A stretch of 64,000 nucleotides of DNA. Source: Dokdonella sp. (GTDB lineage: Bacteria > Pseudomonadota > Gammaproteobacteria > Xanthomonadales > Rhodanobacteraceae). The notes under the pieces were generated by a model. That model saw only the letters and a list, made by a program, of their open reading frames with translations, was not told the origin of the DNA and did not search any database. Shown in pieces: positions 1-7,591 of the stretch; position 1 is the stretch's first letter; each line of letters begins with the position of its first letter. The translations under genes were made by a program, and so were the position numbers. Where the stretch lies: assembly GCA_016712865.1 (NCBI GenBank), contig JADJQH010000008.1, forward strand, positions 310,001-374,000, given 5' to 3'.

Positions 1-660
1 GAGCCTTCCATGCGCGACATGATGAAGGGCAGGCTGGAGCAGGCTCAGTTCTCCAGCCTGGCGCAGGATCGCGGCAATCCGAAGATGCTCTACGCAGGCT
101 CCCGGTCCAATGATGAGCCAGGCGGTGCCATCTACAAGACCATCAACGCCGGAAAATCCTGGGCGCCCTCAGGCAATGGCTTGCCCAGCGAGACCGTCAA
201 CATGCTGCGTGCCGGTGCGCCTGGAAACGTGCTCGCCGTGGTCGACAATCGCACGCTTCATTTCACAGTGAATGCGGGCGAGTCCTGGACTGCCGCTACC
301 GGATTGCCGGCCGCGAAGATTCACGGTGTCGTGGTGGATGAAAACGATCCCTCGCGCGCATTTGCGGCAACCGAGAAGGGCTTGTTCCGCAGCACCGATT
401 CCGGGGCGAATTGGTCCCGCACCGCCACTGGATTGGAAGACGAGGAAATCACCTCGGTCGTGATCGATCCGGCCAACAGCGCCATTTTTGCTGGTGGTTT
501 CCATGGCGTGTTCCGCAGCGCGGATGGTGGCGCAAGCTTCCAGCCCATGCGCGAAGGCCTCAGCAACCAGGATGTGCGTGCACTGGCGATAGCCGGTGAT
601 CCCGGGCGGCTGTGGGCCGGCACCAATGGCGGTGGCGTGTACTCGACCGAGATACCTTAG
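1..660 (+). CDS. Asp-box (BNR) repeat beta-propeller protein, 3' part only
   Basis: The reading frame is open to the left edge of the window, so this is the C-terminal part (about 219 residues) of a longer protein whose start lies outside. It carries repeated Asp-box/BNR motifs of the type S-x-D-x-G-x-x-W: TINAGKSW, TVNAGESW, STDSGANW and SADGGASF, spaced about 40-50 residues apart. This is the pattern of sialidase/Vps10-type beta-propeller blades. Proteins of this kind are often secreted; the catalytic or targeting N-terminus is not visible here, so no enzyme activity can be assigned. A fold call is safe, a function is not. The gene ends directly at a repeat-rich intergenic region. Confidence 0.8.
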   Translation, partial: EPSMRDMMKGRLEQAQFSSLAQDRGNPKMLYAGSRSNDEPGGAIYKTINAGKSWAPSGNGLPSETVNMLRAGAPGNVLAVVDNRTLHFTVNAGESWTAATGLPAAKIHGVVVDENDPSRAFAATEKGLFRSTDSGANWSRTATGLEDEEITSVVIDPANSAIFAGGFHGVFRSADGGASFQPMREGLSNQDVRALAIAGDPGRLWAGTNGGGVYSTEIP

Positions 661-702
661 CGGGCTGTTGAAAAACGACCTGCGTTGCCAATGCATCGTT
701 GG
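661..702. repeat. End fragment of a MITE-like repeat (same family as 5439-5583)
   Basis: The bases just after the stop codon (cgggctgttgaaaaacg, then ctgcgttgcca) match the left end of the complete element at 5439-5583 (ggcaggctgtcgaaaac, then ctgcgttgcca). Only one end is present; the rest has been lost or replaced by the REP array that follows. Confidence 0.55.
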
Positions 703-737
703 TAGCAGGCACGAGTCGTTCAATTTCACCGCCACAA

Positions 738-1022
738 GTAGAGCCGAGCTCGCTCGGTTGTGTTTCTTGAATGGTGAGCCGAGCTTGCTCGGCTGTATTT
801 CTTCAATGTAGAGCCGAGCTTGCTCGGCTGCGAGCAAGCGACAACAGTCAAGCGGAGCAAGCTCCGCTCTACGTGAGGAGATTTGCGGCAGAAGCGAGCT
901 TGCTCGGCTGTATTTCTTCAATGTAGAGCCGAGCTTGCTCGGCTGTATTTCTTCAATGTAGAGCCGAGCTTGCTCGGCTGCGAGCAAGCGACAACGGTCA
1001 AGCGGAGCAAGCTCCGCTCTAC
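738..1022. repeat. Array of GTAG-headed REP-like palindromes
   Basis: Eight copies, some partial, of a palindrome of the form gtagagccgagcttgctcgg occur in about 285 bp. Forward copies start near 738, 774, 808, 891 (truncated), 923 and 958. Inverted copies (agcggagcaagctccgctc, ending CTAC) lie at 851-872 and 1001-1022. The 65-bp forward plus inverted units 808-872 and 958-1022 are near-identical and 150 bp apart. A short linker (tgtatttcttcaat) separates several copies. The GTAG head resembles the REP/SMAG elements of Stenotrophomonas maltophilia, which are associated with RAYT transposases; no RAYT gene is in this window. The array fills most of the 412-bp gap between the flanking genes. 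Confidence 0.85.
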
Positions 1023-1072
1023 CCGAGGAGATTTGGAGTGAATGGATTCAGCACATGAACCGGGAGGCAATC

Positions 1073-2125
1073 ATGCAAAGACAATCGTTCCGGATGATTT
1101 GGGTGTTGCTTCTGCAACTGACCCTGGCGGGAGCGGCGCTCGCCAGCTTGCCGGAGATCGAGGATGCCGAACGCGCCATTGCCGCGGGTCAGGTGGACCC
1201 CGAGCGCGACATCCGGCCTCTGCTGGATGCGCTGGCCACCTCGGATTCGGTGGATGAAAAGCGCGAGCTGGTGAATGCGATTGCCGATCTTGGCGAGGCC
1301 GACGGCGAGGCACCCAACGCGGTCAAGAAATTCCTCGGCGAAAACGCACCGGCGGTACTGTTGGATGTCATTGAACACGGCGCCAACAATTTCCTGCAAG
1401 GCGATGCGGTCCACGCCTTGCGTGGTATGAACGTGCCGCGTTCGGTTCTGGTGGAGGCGGCGGACATTGCCGAGGCGTCGTCCGATTCCTACGTGCAGAG
1501 CCGTGGCGAGATCCTGCGCAACTACATCCGTGGTCTGCCCGAGGAATCCGCGCAGGCAAGCATTCGACCGGCGGATGCGAGCAAGGCCGAGTCGGGCACT
1601 GCCTATCTCGACAAGCGCGGCATCACGATTTCGACGCAGGCCTTGCGCGATGCCGCGCTGCGCGCCGATCCTCAGGCCGTGAAGGCGTTGCTGGATGCGG
1701 GTGTTCCGGTTGACACCGGTGCCACCGACTTGAACCAGACGCCGATCTACTTCGCCGTCGGCGTGGGCTGCCACAGCCAGGGCGAGGAAACTGACTGGCT
1801 GATTGAAACCATCCAGTTGCTGGTGCGCGCAGGCGCCGACGTCTCGCGTGTCGACGGCAACCGCAACACGGTGCTGATGAGCGCCGCGCAGTATTGCGGC
1901 GCACGCACCATCAATGCCCTGGTTGCCGGTGGCGCCAGGATCGACGTGCGCAATGGCTCGGGGGTCACGCCGCTGGCGATGGCCCTGATCATGAGCCGCT
2001 TCGATGCCGCCGAAGCACTGGTATCGCACGGCGCACGCATTGCCGAAAAAGACAGGATGATGGTATCCGGCGTCACCGATGCGCGAGGCAAGGCCATCAT
2101 TGCCAAGGCCATGGGGAAACGATAG
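1073..2125 (+). CDS. Exported ankyrin-repeat protein
   Basis: A 350-residue protein. The N-terminus after ATG 1073 is a signal peptide (MQRQSFRMIWVLLLQL, then a small-residue AGAALAS cleavage region). The C-terminal half (about residues 175-345) has ankyrin-type helical repeats such as ALLDAGVPVDTG, LLVRAGADVSRVDGNRNTVLMSA and ALVAGGARIDVRNGSGVTPLAMA. The middle has no family I recognise. Ankyrin repeats mediate protein-protein contacts; the partner is unknown and a periplasmic site is inferred from the signal peptide. I chose ATG 1073 over ATG 1055 because GGGAGG lies at 1062-1067, five bases ahead of it. The gene stands alone, bounded by the REP array and a convergent repair operon. Confidence 0.8.
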   Translation: MQRQSFRMIWVLLLQLTLAGAALASLPEIEDAERAIAAGQVDPERDIRPLLDALATSDSVDEKRELVNAIADLGEADGEAPNAVKKFLGENAPAVLLDVIEHGANNFLQGDAVHALRGMNVPRSVLVEAADIAEASSDSYVQSRGEILRNYIRGLPEESAQASIRPADASKAESGTAYLDKRGITISTQALRDAALRADPQAVKALLDAGVPVDTGATDLNQTPIYFAVGVGCHSQGEETDWLIETIQLLVRAGADVSRVDGNRNTVLMSAAQYCGARTINALVAGGARIDVRNGSGVTPLAMALIMSRFDAAEALVSHGARIAEKDRMMVSGVTDARGKAIIAKAMGKR

Positions 2126-2150
2126 CCGTGGCGGTGAAGCCGCGCTCCCG

Positions 2151-2666
2151 CTACGGCGAGAGCGCAAACGCCCGCGCTGGAGCATGGCGCTGTTCCAGGT
2201 CGAGCAGGAACTTCTTGGCCGCAAGCCCGCCGCCGAAACCGGTGAGTGAACCGTTTGCCCCGATCACCCGGTGACACGGCACGATGATGGGCAAGGGATT
2301 CGCGCCATTGGCCAGACCCACCGCGCGACTGGCCTTTGGGTTGCCGGTGCGTCGTGCGAGTTCCGCGTAGCTGATGGTGGTGGCGTAGGCAATTTCACGC
2401 AGCGCCATCCATACACGGCGCTGGAAGTCCGTTCCGTGCGGCGCAAGGGCAAGATCGAACGCGTTGGCCGCGCCGCTGAAGTAGGCATCGAACTGGCGGC
2501 GCGCTTCGCTGAAAACCTGCGGCGCGCGTTTCCAGTCCGCGGCCAGCTTCAGCGGATGCCGCGACTCAGGCAGGCCGACGTGGTGCAGGGCATGGCCATC
2601 ACCGACCAGCAGCAGCGGGCCAATCGGGGTGTTGAAGGTGTCGTGGAACATCATTCGGTTTTCCAT
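2151..2666 (-). CDS. ogt: Methylated-DNA--protein-cysteine methyltransferase
   Basis: A 171-residue suicide repair protein that transfers the methyl group from O6-methylguanine (and O4-methylthymine) in DNA to its own cysteine. The active-site motif PCHRVIG has its nucleophile at about Cys131. Upstream are the helix-turn-helix region (TTISYAELARRTGNPKASRAVG, with the Arg finger) and the N-terminal ribonuclease-like domain. Length fits Ogt/MGMT. The start is ATG 2666, whose A is the last base of the upstream gene's TGA, so translation is coupled to the AdaA-AlkA fusion. Together they form a two-gene alkylation-damage operon; induction by the fusion's methylated N-terminus is an inference from Ada biology. 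Confidence 0.95.
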   Translation of the reverse strand: MENRMMFHDTFNTPIGPLLLVGDGHALHHVGLPESRHPLKLAADWKRAPQVFSEARRQFDAYFSGAANAFDLALAPHGTDFQRRVWMALREIAYATTISYAELARRTGNPKASRAVGLANGANPLPIIVPCHRVIGANGSLTGFGGGLAAKKFLLDLEQRHAPARAFALSP

Positions 2667-4129
2667 CAGTTGGTACTCCGCCACAGCAGCATGACGGCGT
2701 AGGCGCGCCACGGGCGCCATGCTTCGGCCCGCTCCAGCATCTTGCGTTCCGTCACTGGCGTGCCCTTGCCGATGATCTTGCGCAACACGAGATCACCGGC
2801 AGGAAACGCATCCGGATGCGAAAACGCGCGCATGGCCATGTAGTTCGCTGTCCACGCTCCAATGCCGGGCAGTGCCTGCAGGCGCGCGATGATGTCCTCG
2901 CGTGTCGTGAACGAGGAGAAGGCTTCGCGCTCGTCGCGGAAAGCGCGCGCCAGCGAGCGCAGGGTTTCGGCGCGCGCACGCGGCAAGCCAATGCTTTCCA
3001 GCGGCGCATCGGCAAGCTGTTCCGGCTCCGGAAACAGGCGCCCGAGTCCATGTGCAAGGCTGGCGTCGTGCGCAGTGCCGAAGCGTTCAACAATGCGCGA
3101 TGCAAACGTGCGCGCCGCGGCCACGGAAATCTGCTGGCCCAGCACGGCGCGTACGCCGAGTTCAAAAGCATCCCAGGCACACGGCAGGCGCTGTCCAGGC
3201 CAACGCCGCGTCAGCGGACGCAGCAGGCGATCAGCGCCAAGCACCCGGGAAATCGCAGCCGGATCGGCATCGACATCGAACATGCGCCGCACGCGTGCGG
3301 CAAGCTGGCCAAGCTGATGCGGTCGCGCGCCGTGCACGCACAGTTGCAACGCGGCATCGTCGCTCCGTGCGGCAACGCTGAACCAGCCGGCATCCGCGCC
3401 GATGCGGAAACTGCGTCGGTACTCGTCCGCTTCAACACATTCCACGCCCGGTATCGCGCGACGCGAGAGGAACTCCAGCAGGCCGGCAAAATCATACGGC
3501 TGCCGATAGGGAATGCGCAGGGTCAGTGCATCGCTTGTGCGCGCTTCACCGACGCCGCGACGAAAATCGCGCGGCGGTTTTGCAAAGGCTTCAAGGAACG
3601 CTGCATTGAAACGACGCAAGCTCGCGTAGCCTGCTGCGGCCGCCACCGACGTGATGCTCAATCCGGTTTCCAGCAGCAATTGCTTGGCGAACAGCAATCG
3701 ACGCGTGGCGGCGACATCGTTCGGACTGGCGCCGATCTCCTGTTCGAACAGGCGGCGCAGGTGGCGTTCGCCGACGCCGATGCGCGCCGCCAGTTCGCCC
3801 ACCGAGCCGCCATCCAGCGCGCCGTGCTCGATCATCTGCAATGCCGCGCTGATCAACTCGCTGTTGGCGCGGTGCACGGGCGATCCGGGCGCCGCTTCCG
3901 GTCGACAGCGCAGGCAGGGGCGGTAACCTGCTGCGGCGGCTGCGGCAGCGCTCGGGTAATAGTGGATGTTGCCCGGTTTCGGCGTGGGTGCCGGACACAC
4001 CGGCCGGCAGTAGATTCCCGTGGTCTTCACGGCGGTGAAGAACAGCCCGTCAAATCGCGCATCACGCGTCAGGCGTGCCTGCTCGCAGATTGCCGGATCA
4101 AGCTGGATGGTGGCAGATGGCGCGGACAT
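2666..4129 (-). CDS. AdaA-AlkA fusion: methylation sensor/AraC activator joined to 3-methyladenine DNA glycosylase
   Basis: A 487-residue protein with three parts. Residues 1-80 are the Ada zinc/methyl-phosphotriester domain with all four expected cysteines (C41, C45 in CRPVC; C72, C75 in CLRC). Residues about 90-190 are an AraC-type double helix-turn-helix. Residues about 195-487 are AlkA: its N-terminal domain plus the HhH-GPD fold (LPGIGAWTANYMAMRAF, residues about 420-436) with the expected catalytic Asp near 446 (PAGDLVLRK). The family senses methylated phosphate backbone by self-methylation of the first cysteine and excises 3-methyladenine and related bases. The O6-methylguanine methyltransferase domain of E. 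coli Ada is absent and supplied by the downstream gene ogt. Start ATG 4129 gives the normal N-terminus of the Ada domain. Confidence 0.93.
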   Translation of the reverse strand: MSAPSATIQLDPAICEQARLTRDARFDGLFFTAVKTTGIYCRPVCPAPTPKPGNIHYYPSAAAAAAAGYRPCLRCRPEAAPGSPVHRANSELISAALQMIEHGALDGGSVGELAARIGVGERHLRRLFEQEIGASPNDVAATRRLLFAKQLLLETGLSITSVAAAAGYASLRRFNAAFLEAFAKPPRDFRRGVGEARTSDALTLRIPYRQPYDFAGLLEFLSRRAIPGVECVEADEYRRSFRIGADAGWFSVAARSDDAALQLCVHGARPHQLGQLAARVRRMFDVDADPAAISRVLGADRLLRPLTRRWPGQRLPCAWDAFELGVRAVLGQQISVAAARTFASRIVERFGTAHDASLAHGLGRLFPEPEQLADAPLESIGLPRARAETLRSLARAFRDEREAFSSFTTREDIIARLQALPGIGAWTANYMAMRAFSHPDAFPAGDLVLRKIIGKGTPVTERKMLERAEAWRPWRAYAVMLLWRSTN

Positions 4130-4220
4130 GCGTGCAATGTAGCAGCGATGACGGGGATCGACTCGCCGTTTTCGGCTATGGATGGTTTAGGGAAACTCTG
4201 AACAAGTACGGAACTCATTC

Positions 4221-4280
4221 GTCGCGAGCAAGCTCGCTCCCACAAAATCAAGCAATGGTGAGAGCGAGCTTGCTCGCGAC
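4221..4280. repeat. Paired perfect inverted repeat (REP-like)
   Basis: Two 19-bp arms (gtcgcgagcaagctcgctc at 4221-4239 and its exact complement at 4262-4280) face each other across a 22-bp spacer; each arm is itself a near-palindrome around gagcaagctc. Similar short sequences (tttagggaaactctgaa near 4189 and ccttagggcaacgctgatt near 4301) lie on either side as imperfect direct repeats. The element sits between the divergent ends of the repair operon promoter side and the SDR stop codon. Confidence 0.75.
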
Positions 4281-4318
4281 AATACTCGTTCAGACGTTCC
4301 TTAGGGCAACGCTGATTC

Positions 4319-5095
4319 TCAGAACCCGTAGCGCAGGAAGCCGCCATCCACGGCAATGCATTCGCCGCTGATGTACGACGCTGCCGGCAGGCACAGGAAC
4401 GCAATGGCGGCAGCAACCTCTTCCGGTTCACCGATGCGGCGCATCGGCGTGCGTGCGAGCACTTCCTCGAGATATTCCGGATCCGCAAGCACCGGTTCGG
4501 AACGCTGGGTGCGGATGTACCACGGTGCAACGCAGTTCACGCGGATGCCGTCCTCCGCCCACTCGCTGGCGAGATTGCGCGTCAGCTGATGCACGCCAGC
4601 CTTGCTCATGCCGTACGGCGAACCGGTGCGGATGGCCGTGCTGCCGGAAACCGAGCCGACGTTGACGATGGCCGCGTTGCCATGTTCGCGCAGGTGCGCA
4701 TGCGCGAGCCGGCACATCTCGAACGTCGAAATCATGCTGGTCTCGATGATGCTGCGGTATTCGCCTTCGCTGTATTCCAGCGTCGGTTTGCGGATGTTCA
4801 TGCCGACGTTGTTGATCAGCAGGGAAAGATCCAGATCAAGGTCGGATATGTAGTCGAAGACTTCCAGGCGCTGCTCGTGTTCGCCGACATCGGCGGCAAT
4901 GGAATGCAACGCGCAACCGGGCATTTCCTCGGCCAGTTCATCGCGAACCTGCTCAAGGTGGGATTCATCGCGGGCAACCATCAGCACGCTGGCGCCAAGG
5001 CCGGCCAATTCACGCACCGTGGCCAGACCGATGCCGCGGCTGGCGCCGGTGACCAGCGCAAGTTGTCCATCCAGTCGCCAGCGCGATGCGTTCAT
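4319..5095 (-). CDS. SDR-family oxidoreductase (tropinone reductase-like)
   Basis: A 258-residue classical short-chain dehydrogenase/reductase. The Rossmann cofactor motif TGASRGIG is at residues 16-23, followed by the NNVGMN (NNAG-type) motif, a catalytic Ser (VNVGSVSGS) and Tyr-x-x-x-Lys in YGMSK. The C-terminal DGGFLRYGF is typical of the group. The overall sequence resembles tropinone reductase-like SDRs, which reduce small ketones with NADPH, but the substrate cannot be read from sequence. It is monocistronic and divergent from a small lipoprotein gene, with about 75 bp between the two starts. Specific function unknown; family assignment is secure. Confidence 0.9.
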   Translation of the reverse strand: MNASRWRLDGQLALVTGASRGIGLATVRELAGLGASVLMVARDESHLEQVRDELAEEMPGCALHSIAADVGEHEQRLEVFDYISDLDLDLSLLINNVGMNIRKPTLEYSEGEYRSIIETSMISTFEMCRLAHAHLREHGNAAIVNVGSVSGSTAIRTGSPYGMSKAGVHQLTRNLASEWAEDGIRVNCVAPWYIRTQRSEPVLADPEYLEEVLARTPMRRIGEPEEVAAAIAFLCLPAASYISGECIAVDGGFLRYGF

Positions 5096-5170
5096 GGGAT
5101 TCGGTCGTGTGCTTGTCGGCAGCAGGATCGGGGATCAGACTCGGTGTTTCCAAACCACACCGAGGTAGCC

Positions 5171-5428
5171 ATGGTACGCCAAACCGTTCGCATCGCCGTC
5201 GCCGTGATGTTTGCCCTGTCCCTGGCGGCGTGTTCATCCAAGAGCCCGGAGACGGACGCTGCGCAGGATGCGGATGACACCGCTACCGCGACACCAGCCG
5301 AATCGGCAACCCCGACCGTGCTCGATGAGCAGATGAAGGCCATGCAGAAGGCGAGGGACGTCGAGGAAACCCTGCAAAAAGCCAAGGAAGCCCAGGACAA
5401 GGCCATCGACGAAGCCAGTGGGGGCTGA
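5171..5428 (+). CDS. Small lipoprotein, helical, unknown function
   Basis: An 85-residue protein with a lipoprotein signal peptide: basic N-terminus (MVRQTVR), hydrophobic core (IAVAVMFALSL) and lipobox LAAC, predicting lipidation of Cys22. The mature part has an acidic Ala/Thr-rich linker followed by a charged, probably helical segment (MQKARDVEETLQKAKEAQDK). A ribosome site (gaggt) precedes ATG 5171. There is no recognisable domain. It is likely anchored in the outer or inner membrane facing the periplasm. It diverges from the SDR gene and is followed by a MITE-like element. Confidence 0.8.
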   Translation: MVRQTVRIAVAVMFALSLAACSSKSPETDAAQDADDTATATPAESATPTVLDEQMKAMQKARDVEETLQKAKEAQDKAIDEASGG

Positions 5429-5438
5429 TCGCACCGCT

Positions 5439-5583
5439 GGCAGGCTGTCGAAAACCTGGCTGCGTTGCCATTGCTGCGTTAAATGCAGGCTCAAAATGCT
5501 CATTTACACCACCGTAAACTGCGCTTTTTCGCCTGCTTTTGCCTTGCCCTGGCTGCCTCGCCAACGTTTTTCAACAACCTGCC
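5439..5583. mobile_element. MITE-like element, about 145 bp, imperfect terminal inverted repeats
   Basis: The ends are ggcaggctgtcgaaaa (from 5439) and, read on the other strand from 5583, ggcaggttgttgaaaa: 14 of 16 positions match. The interior has short palindromic pieces (catttacaccaccgtaaac) and no coding potential. Similar 'gctgttgaaaaacg' intergenic repeats are familiar in gammaproteobacterial genomes. It lies between the convergent ends of the lipoprotein and sppA genes, a typical tolerated site. A one-ended fragment of the same family is at 661-702. Confidence 0.65.
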
Positions 5584-5674
5584 CCGACTATGCCGAACAC
5601 ATGGCCGTTGTCTTCATCCCGGCTTGAGCAGTCCTTCGCCTGTCGCGAAGCGCCACACCGGGATGACTATGCGA

Positions 5675-7531
5675 TCAGTGCTGGCTCAGTCCGCAGAAGC
5701 AATGCGCAACCACGCCAAAGCGGTTGCCGGCGAGGGTGTTGAGCAGATCCACGGCTGAGCGCAGTTCCGCGACGGCCGGCAGGTTCGGCAGCAGCGCATC
5801 GATGCCGGACCATTTCGTCATCGCGCGCGCGCTGGCGCTGTTGCTGAAGGAAAGCGCGATGCGTTCCCAACCACTGAGTTCGCGCTCCACGTAACGGGTG
5901 CGGTAATTGCCGGCAATGTCGGCGCGTGCCGCTGCGGAGGTGATGGCATCCTCGAGTCCGCCGAGCTTGTCGACCAGGCCGCGTTGCTTGGCCTGTGCGC
6001 CGCTCCAGACCCGGCCCTGGGCAATGGCATCGATCTGCTCGGGCGTCTTGCCGCGGGCCGCGGCAACCTTGCCGATGAAATTGCGATAACCCTTTTCGGT
6101 CACGCTGGCCCAGACCGATTCCACGCGCGGATCAAGCGGCCGGCGAATGTCGAACGCGCCGGCAATGGGCGTGGTGCCCACGCCATCGACATGGATGCCG
6201 AGTTTTTCCAGGGTCTGCGGAATGGTGACGAACAGGCCGTAGATGCCGATGGATCCGGTAATGGTGGTGGGCTGCGCCCAGATTTCGCTGGCGTCCATGG
6301 AGATCCAGTAGCCGCCGCTCGCGGCCACGTCGCCCATCGATACCACCACCGGCTTGCCGGCCTGTTGCAGGCCTTCGACTTCGCGCCGGATCACTTCGGA
6401 CGCATACGCATCACCGCCGGGCGAATCGACACGCAGCACCACGGCGTGGATCTGCTCGTCCTCGCGGGCCTGGCGCAACAGGTGTGCGGTGGTTGTGGCG
6501 CCCACCATGCCCTGGGCCTGTTCGCCGGGAACGATATCGCCCTGGGCGACGACCACGCCAACCAGTGGCGCATCTCCCAGCAAGCCCTGTCCGTTCTGCA
6601 TGCCCAGGTAATCGGTCCAGTGCACCTGGCGGAAGGTCTCGCCGCCGGCATCGGCGGCACCGCGCTCGATCAGGATCTCGCGTGCCTTGGCGCGCGTCGC
6701 CAGTTGGTCCACAAGGCCACGATCCGCGGCAAATTTGGCAAGGTCGCCATTGAATTGCGGAACCAGGGTATCGAGGTTGGCGATGTCTGCGGCAATCGCG
6801 GCGGGTTCGAGCTTGCGCAGGTCGGCAATCTCGCCGAGGAATTCGTTCCAGACATCACCCATCCAGAACAAGGCGGCTTCCTTGGCTGCGTCGGATGCCT
6901 GATTGAGGATGTAAGGCTCGGCCGCCGATTTGTAGGTGCCGACCCGCACCAGATGCACGTCGATGCCGAGCTTGTCGAGCGCGTCCCGGTAGTAGCTTCG
7001 ATAGTTGGCGAAACCTTCGAGGATGACCCAGCCTTCCGGATCGAGCAGGATCTCGTTGGCATGCGCGGCCAGGTAGTACTGGCTTTGCTCCATGCCCTCG
7101 GAAACCACCACCACGTCCTTGCCGGTCTTGCGGAAACGATCCAGCGCCTGGCCCAGCTCGCGCATGGTCGAGACGCCGGCCGACATCTGATCGGGCACCA
7201 ACACGATGCGCTCAATGCGTGAATCGCGTGCGGCTGCCTTGATCACGGCAATGAGATCGCGCAACTGCACTTCCTGGGTGGCATTGCCGCCAAGCCCGGC
7301 CAGCGCGCGTTCCGTCGGGTTGGTGCTGAACTGCTCGACGATGTTGCCTTGCGGATCAAGCACCAGCGCGGTCTTGTCCTCCAGTTGCGGAGTGCTGCGG
7401 AAAATCGCGCCGAGCACGAAAACCACCAGCAACACGAACACGAAATTGACGACCAGGCGCCGGCTGAAATTGATTGCATTCCACAACCCGCAAAACAGCC
7501 GCGTGATCAGGCCAGGTTGGGCTTCGGACAT
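5675..7531 (-). CDS. sppA: Signal peptide peptidase SppA, 67K type
   Basis: A 618-residue inner-membrane serine protease that degrades cleaved signal peptides. A single transmembrane segment lies at residues about 27-45 (VVNFVFVLLVVFVLGAIF), followed by two tandem S49 domains. The catalytic dyad of the long form is present: Lys201 in VGTYKSAAEP (first domain) and Ser406 in GDVAASGGYW (second domain). Length matches the E. coli 67-kDa form (618 aa). The next gene downstream of its promoter side is the MATE exporter on the same strand, about 60 bp away, so the two could share a transcript. Confidence 0.96.
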   Translation of the reverse strand: MSEAQPGLITRLFCGLWNAINFSRRLVVNFVFVLLVVFVLGAIFRSTPQLEDKTALVLDPQGNIVEQFSTNPTERALAGLGGNATQEVQLRDLIAVIKAAARDSRIERIVLVPDQMSAGVSTMRELGQALDRFRKTGKDVVVVSEGMEQSQYYLAAHANEILLDPEGWVILEGFANYRSYYRDALDKLGIDVHLVRVGTYKSAAEPYILNQASDAAKEAALFWMGDVWNEFLGEIADLRKLEPAAIAADIANLDTLVPQFNGDLAKFAADRGLVDQLATRAKAREILIERGAADAGGETFRQVHWTDYLGMQNGQGLLGDAPLVGVVVAQGDIVPGEQAQGMVGATTTAHLLRQAREDEQIHAVVLRVDSPGGDAYASEVIRREVEGLQQAGKPVVVSMGDVAASGGYWISMDASEIWAQPTTITGSIGIYGLFVTIPQTLEKLGIHVDGVGTTPIAGAFDIRRPLDPRVESVWASVTEKGYRNFIGKVAAARGKTPEQIDAIAQGRVWSGAQAKQRGLVDKLGGLEDAITSAAARADIAGNYRTRYVERELSGWERIALSFSNSASARAMTKWSGIDALLPNLPAVAELRSAVDLLNTLAGNRFGVVAHCFCGLSQH

Positions 7532-7591
7532 GATTCGGTATCCATCTCGGAGAAAAGGGAGCTGGCCACGCGCGCGCGGCCTGCAGACAGC

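Noticed and set aside
7532..7591. MATE gene extended to 9520 on the minus strand
   Set aside because: The extra N-terminal codons run through the divergent promoter and the SDR gene, show no MATE similarity and would overlap the well-supported gene at 9105; ATG 8995 is better.
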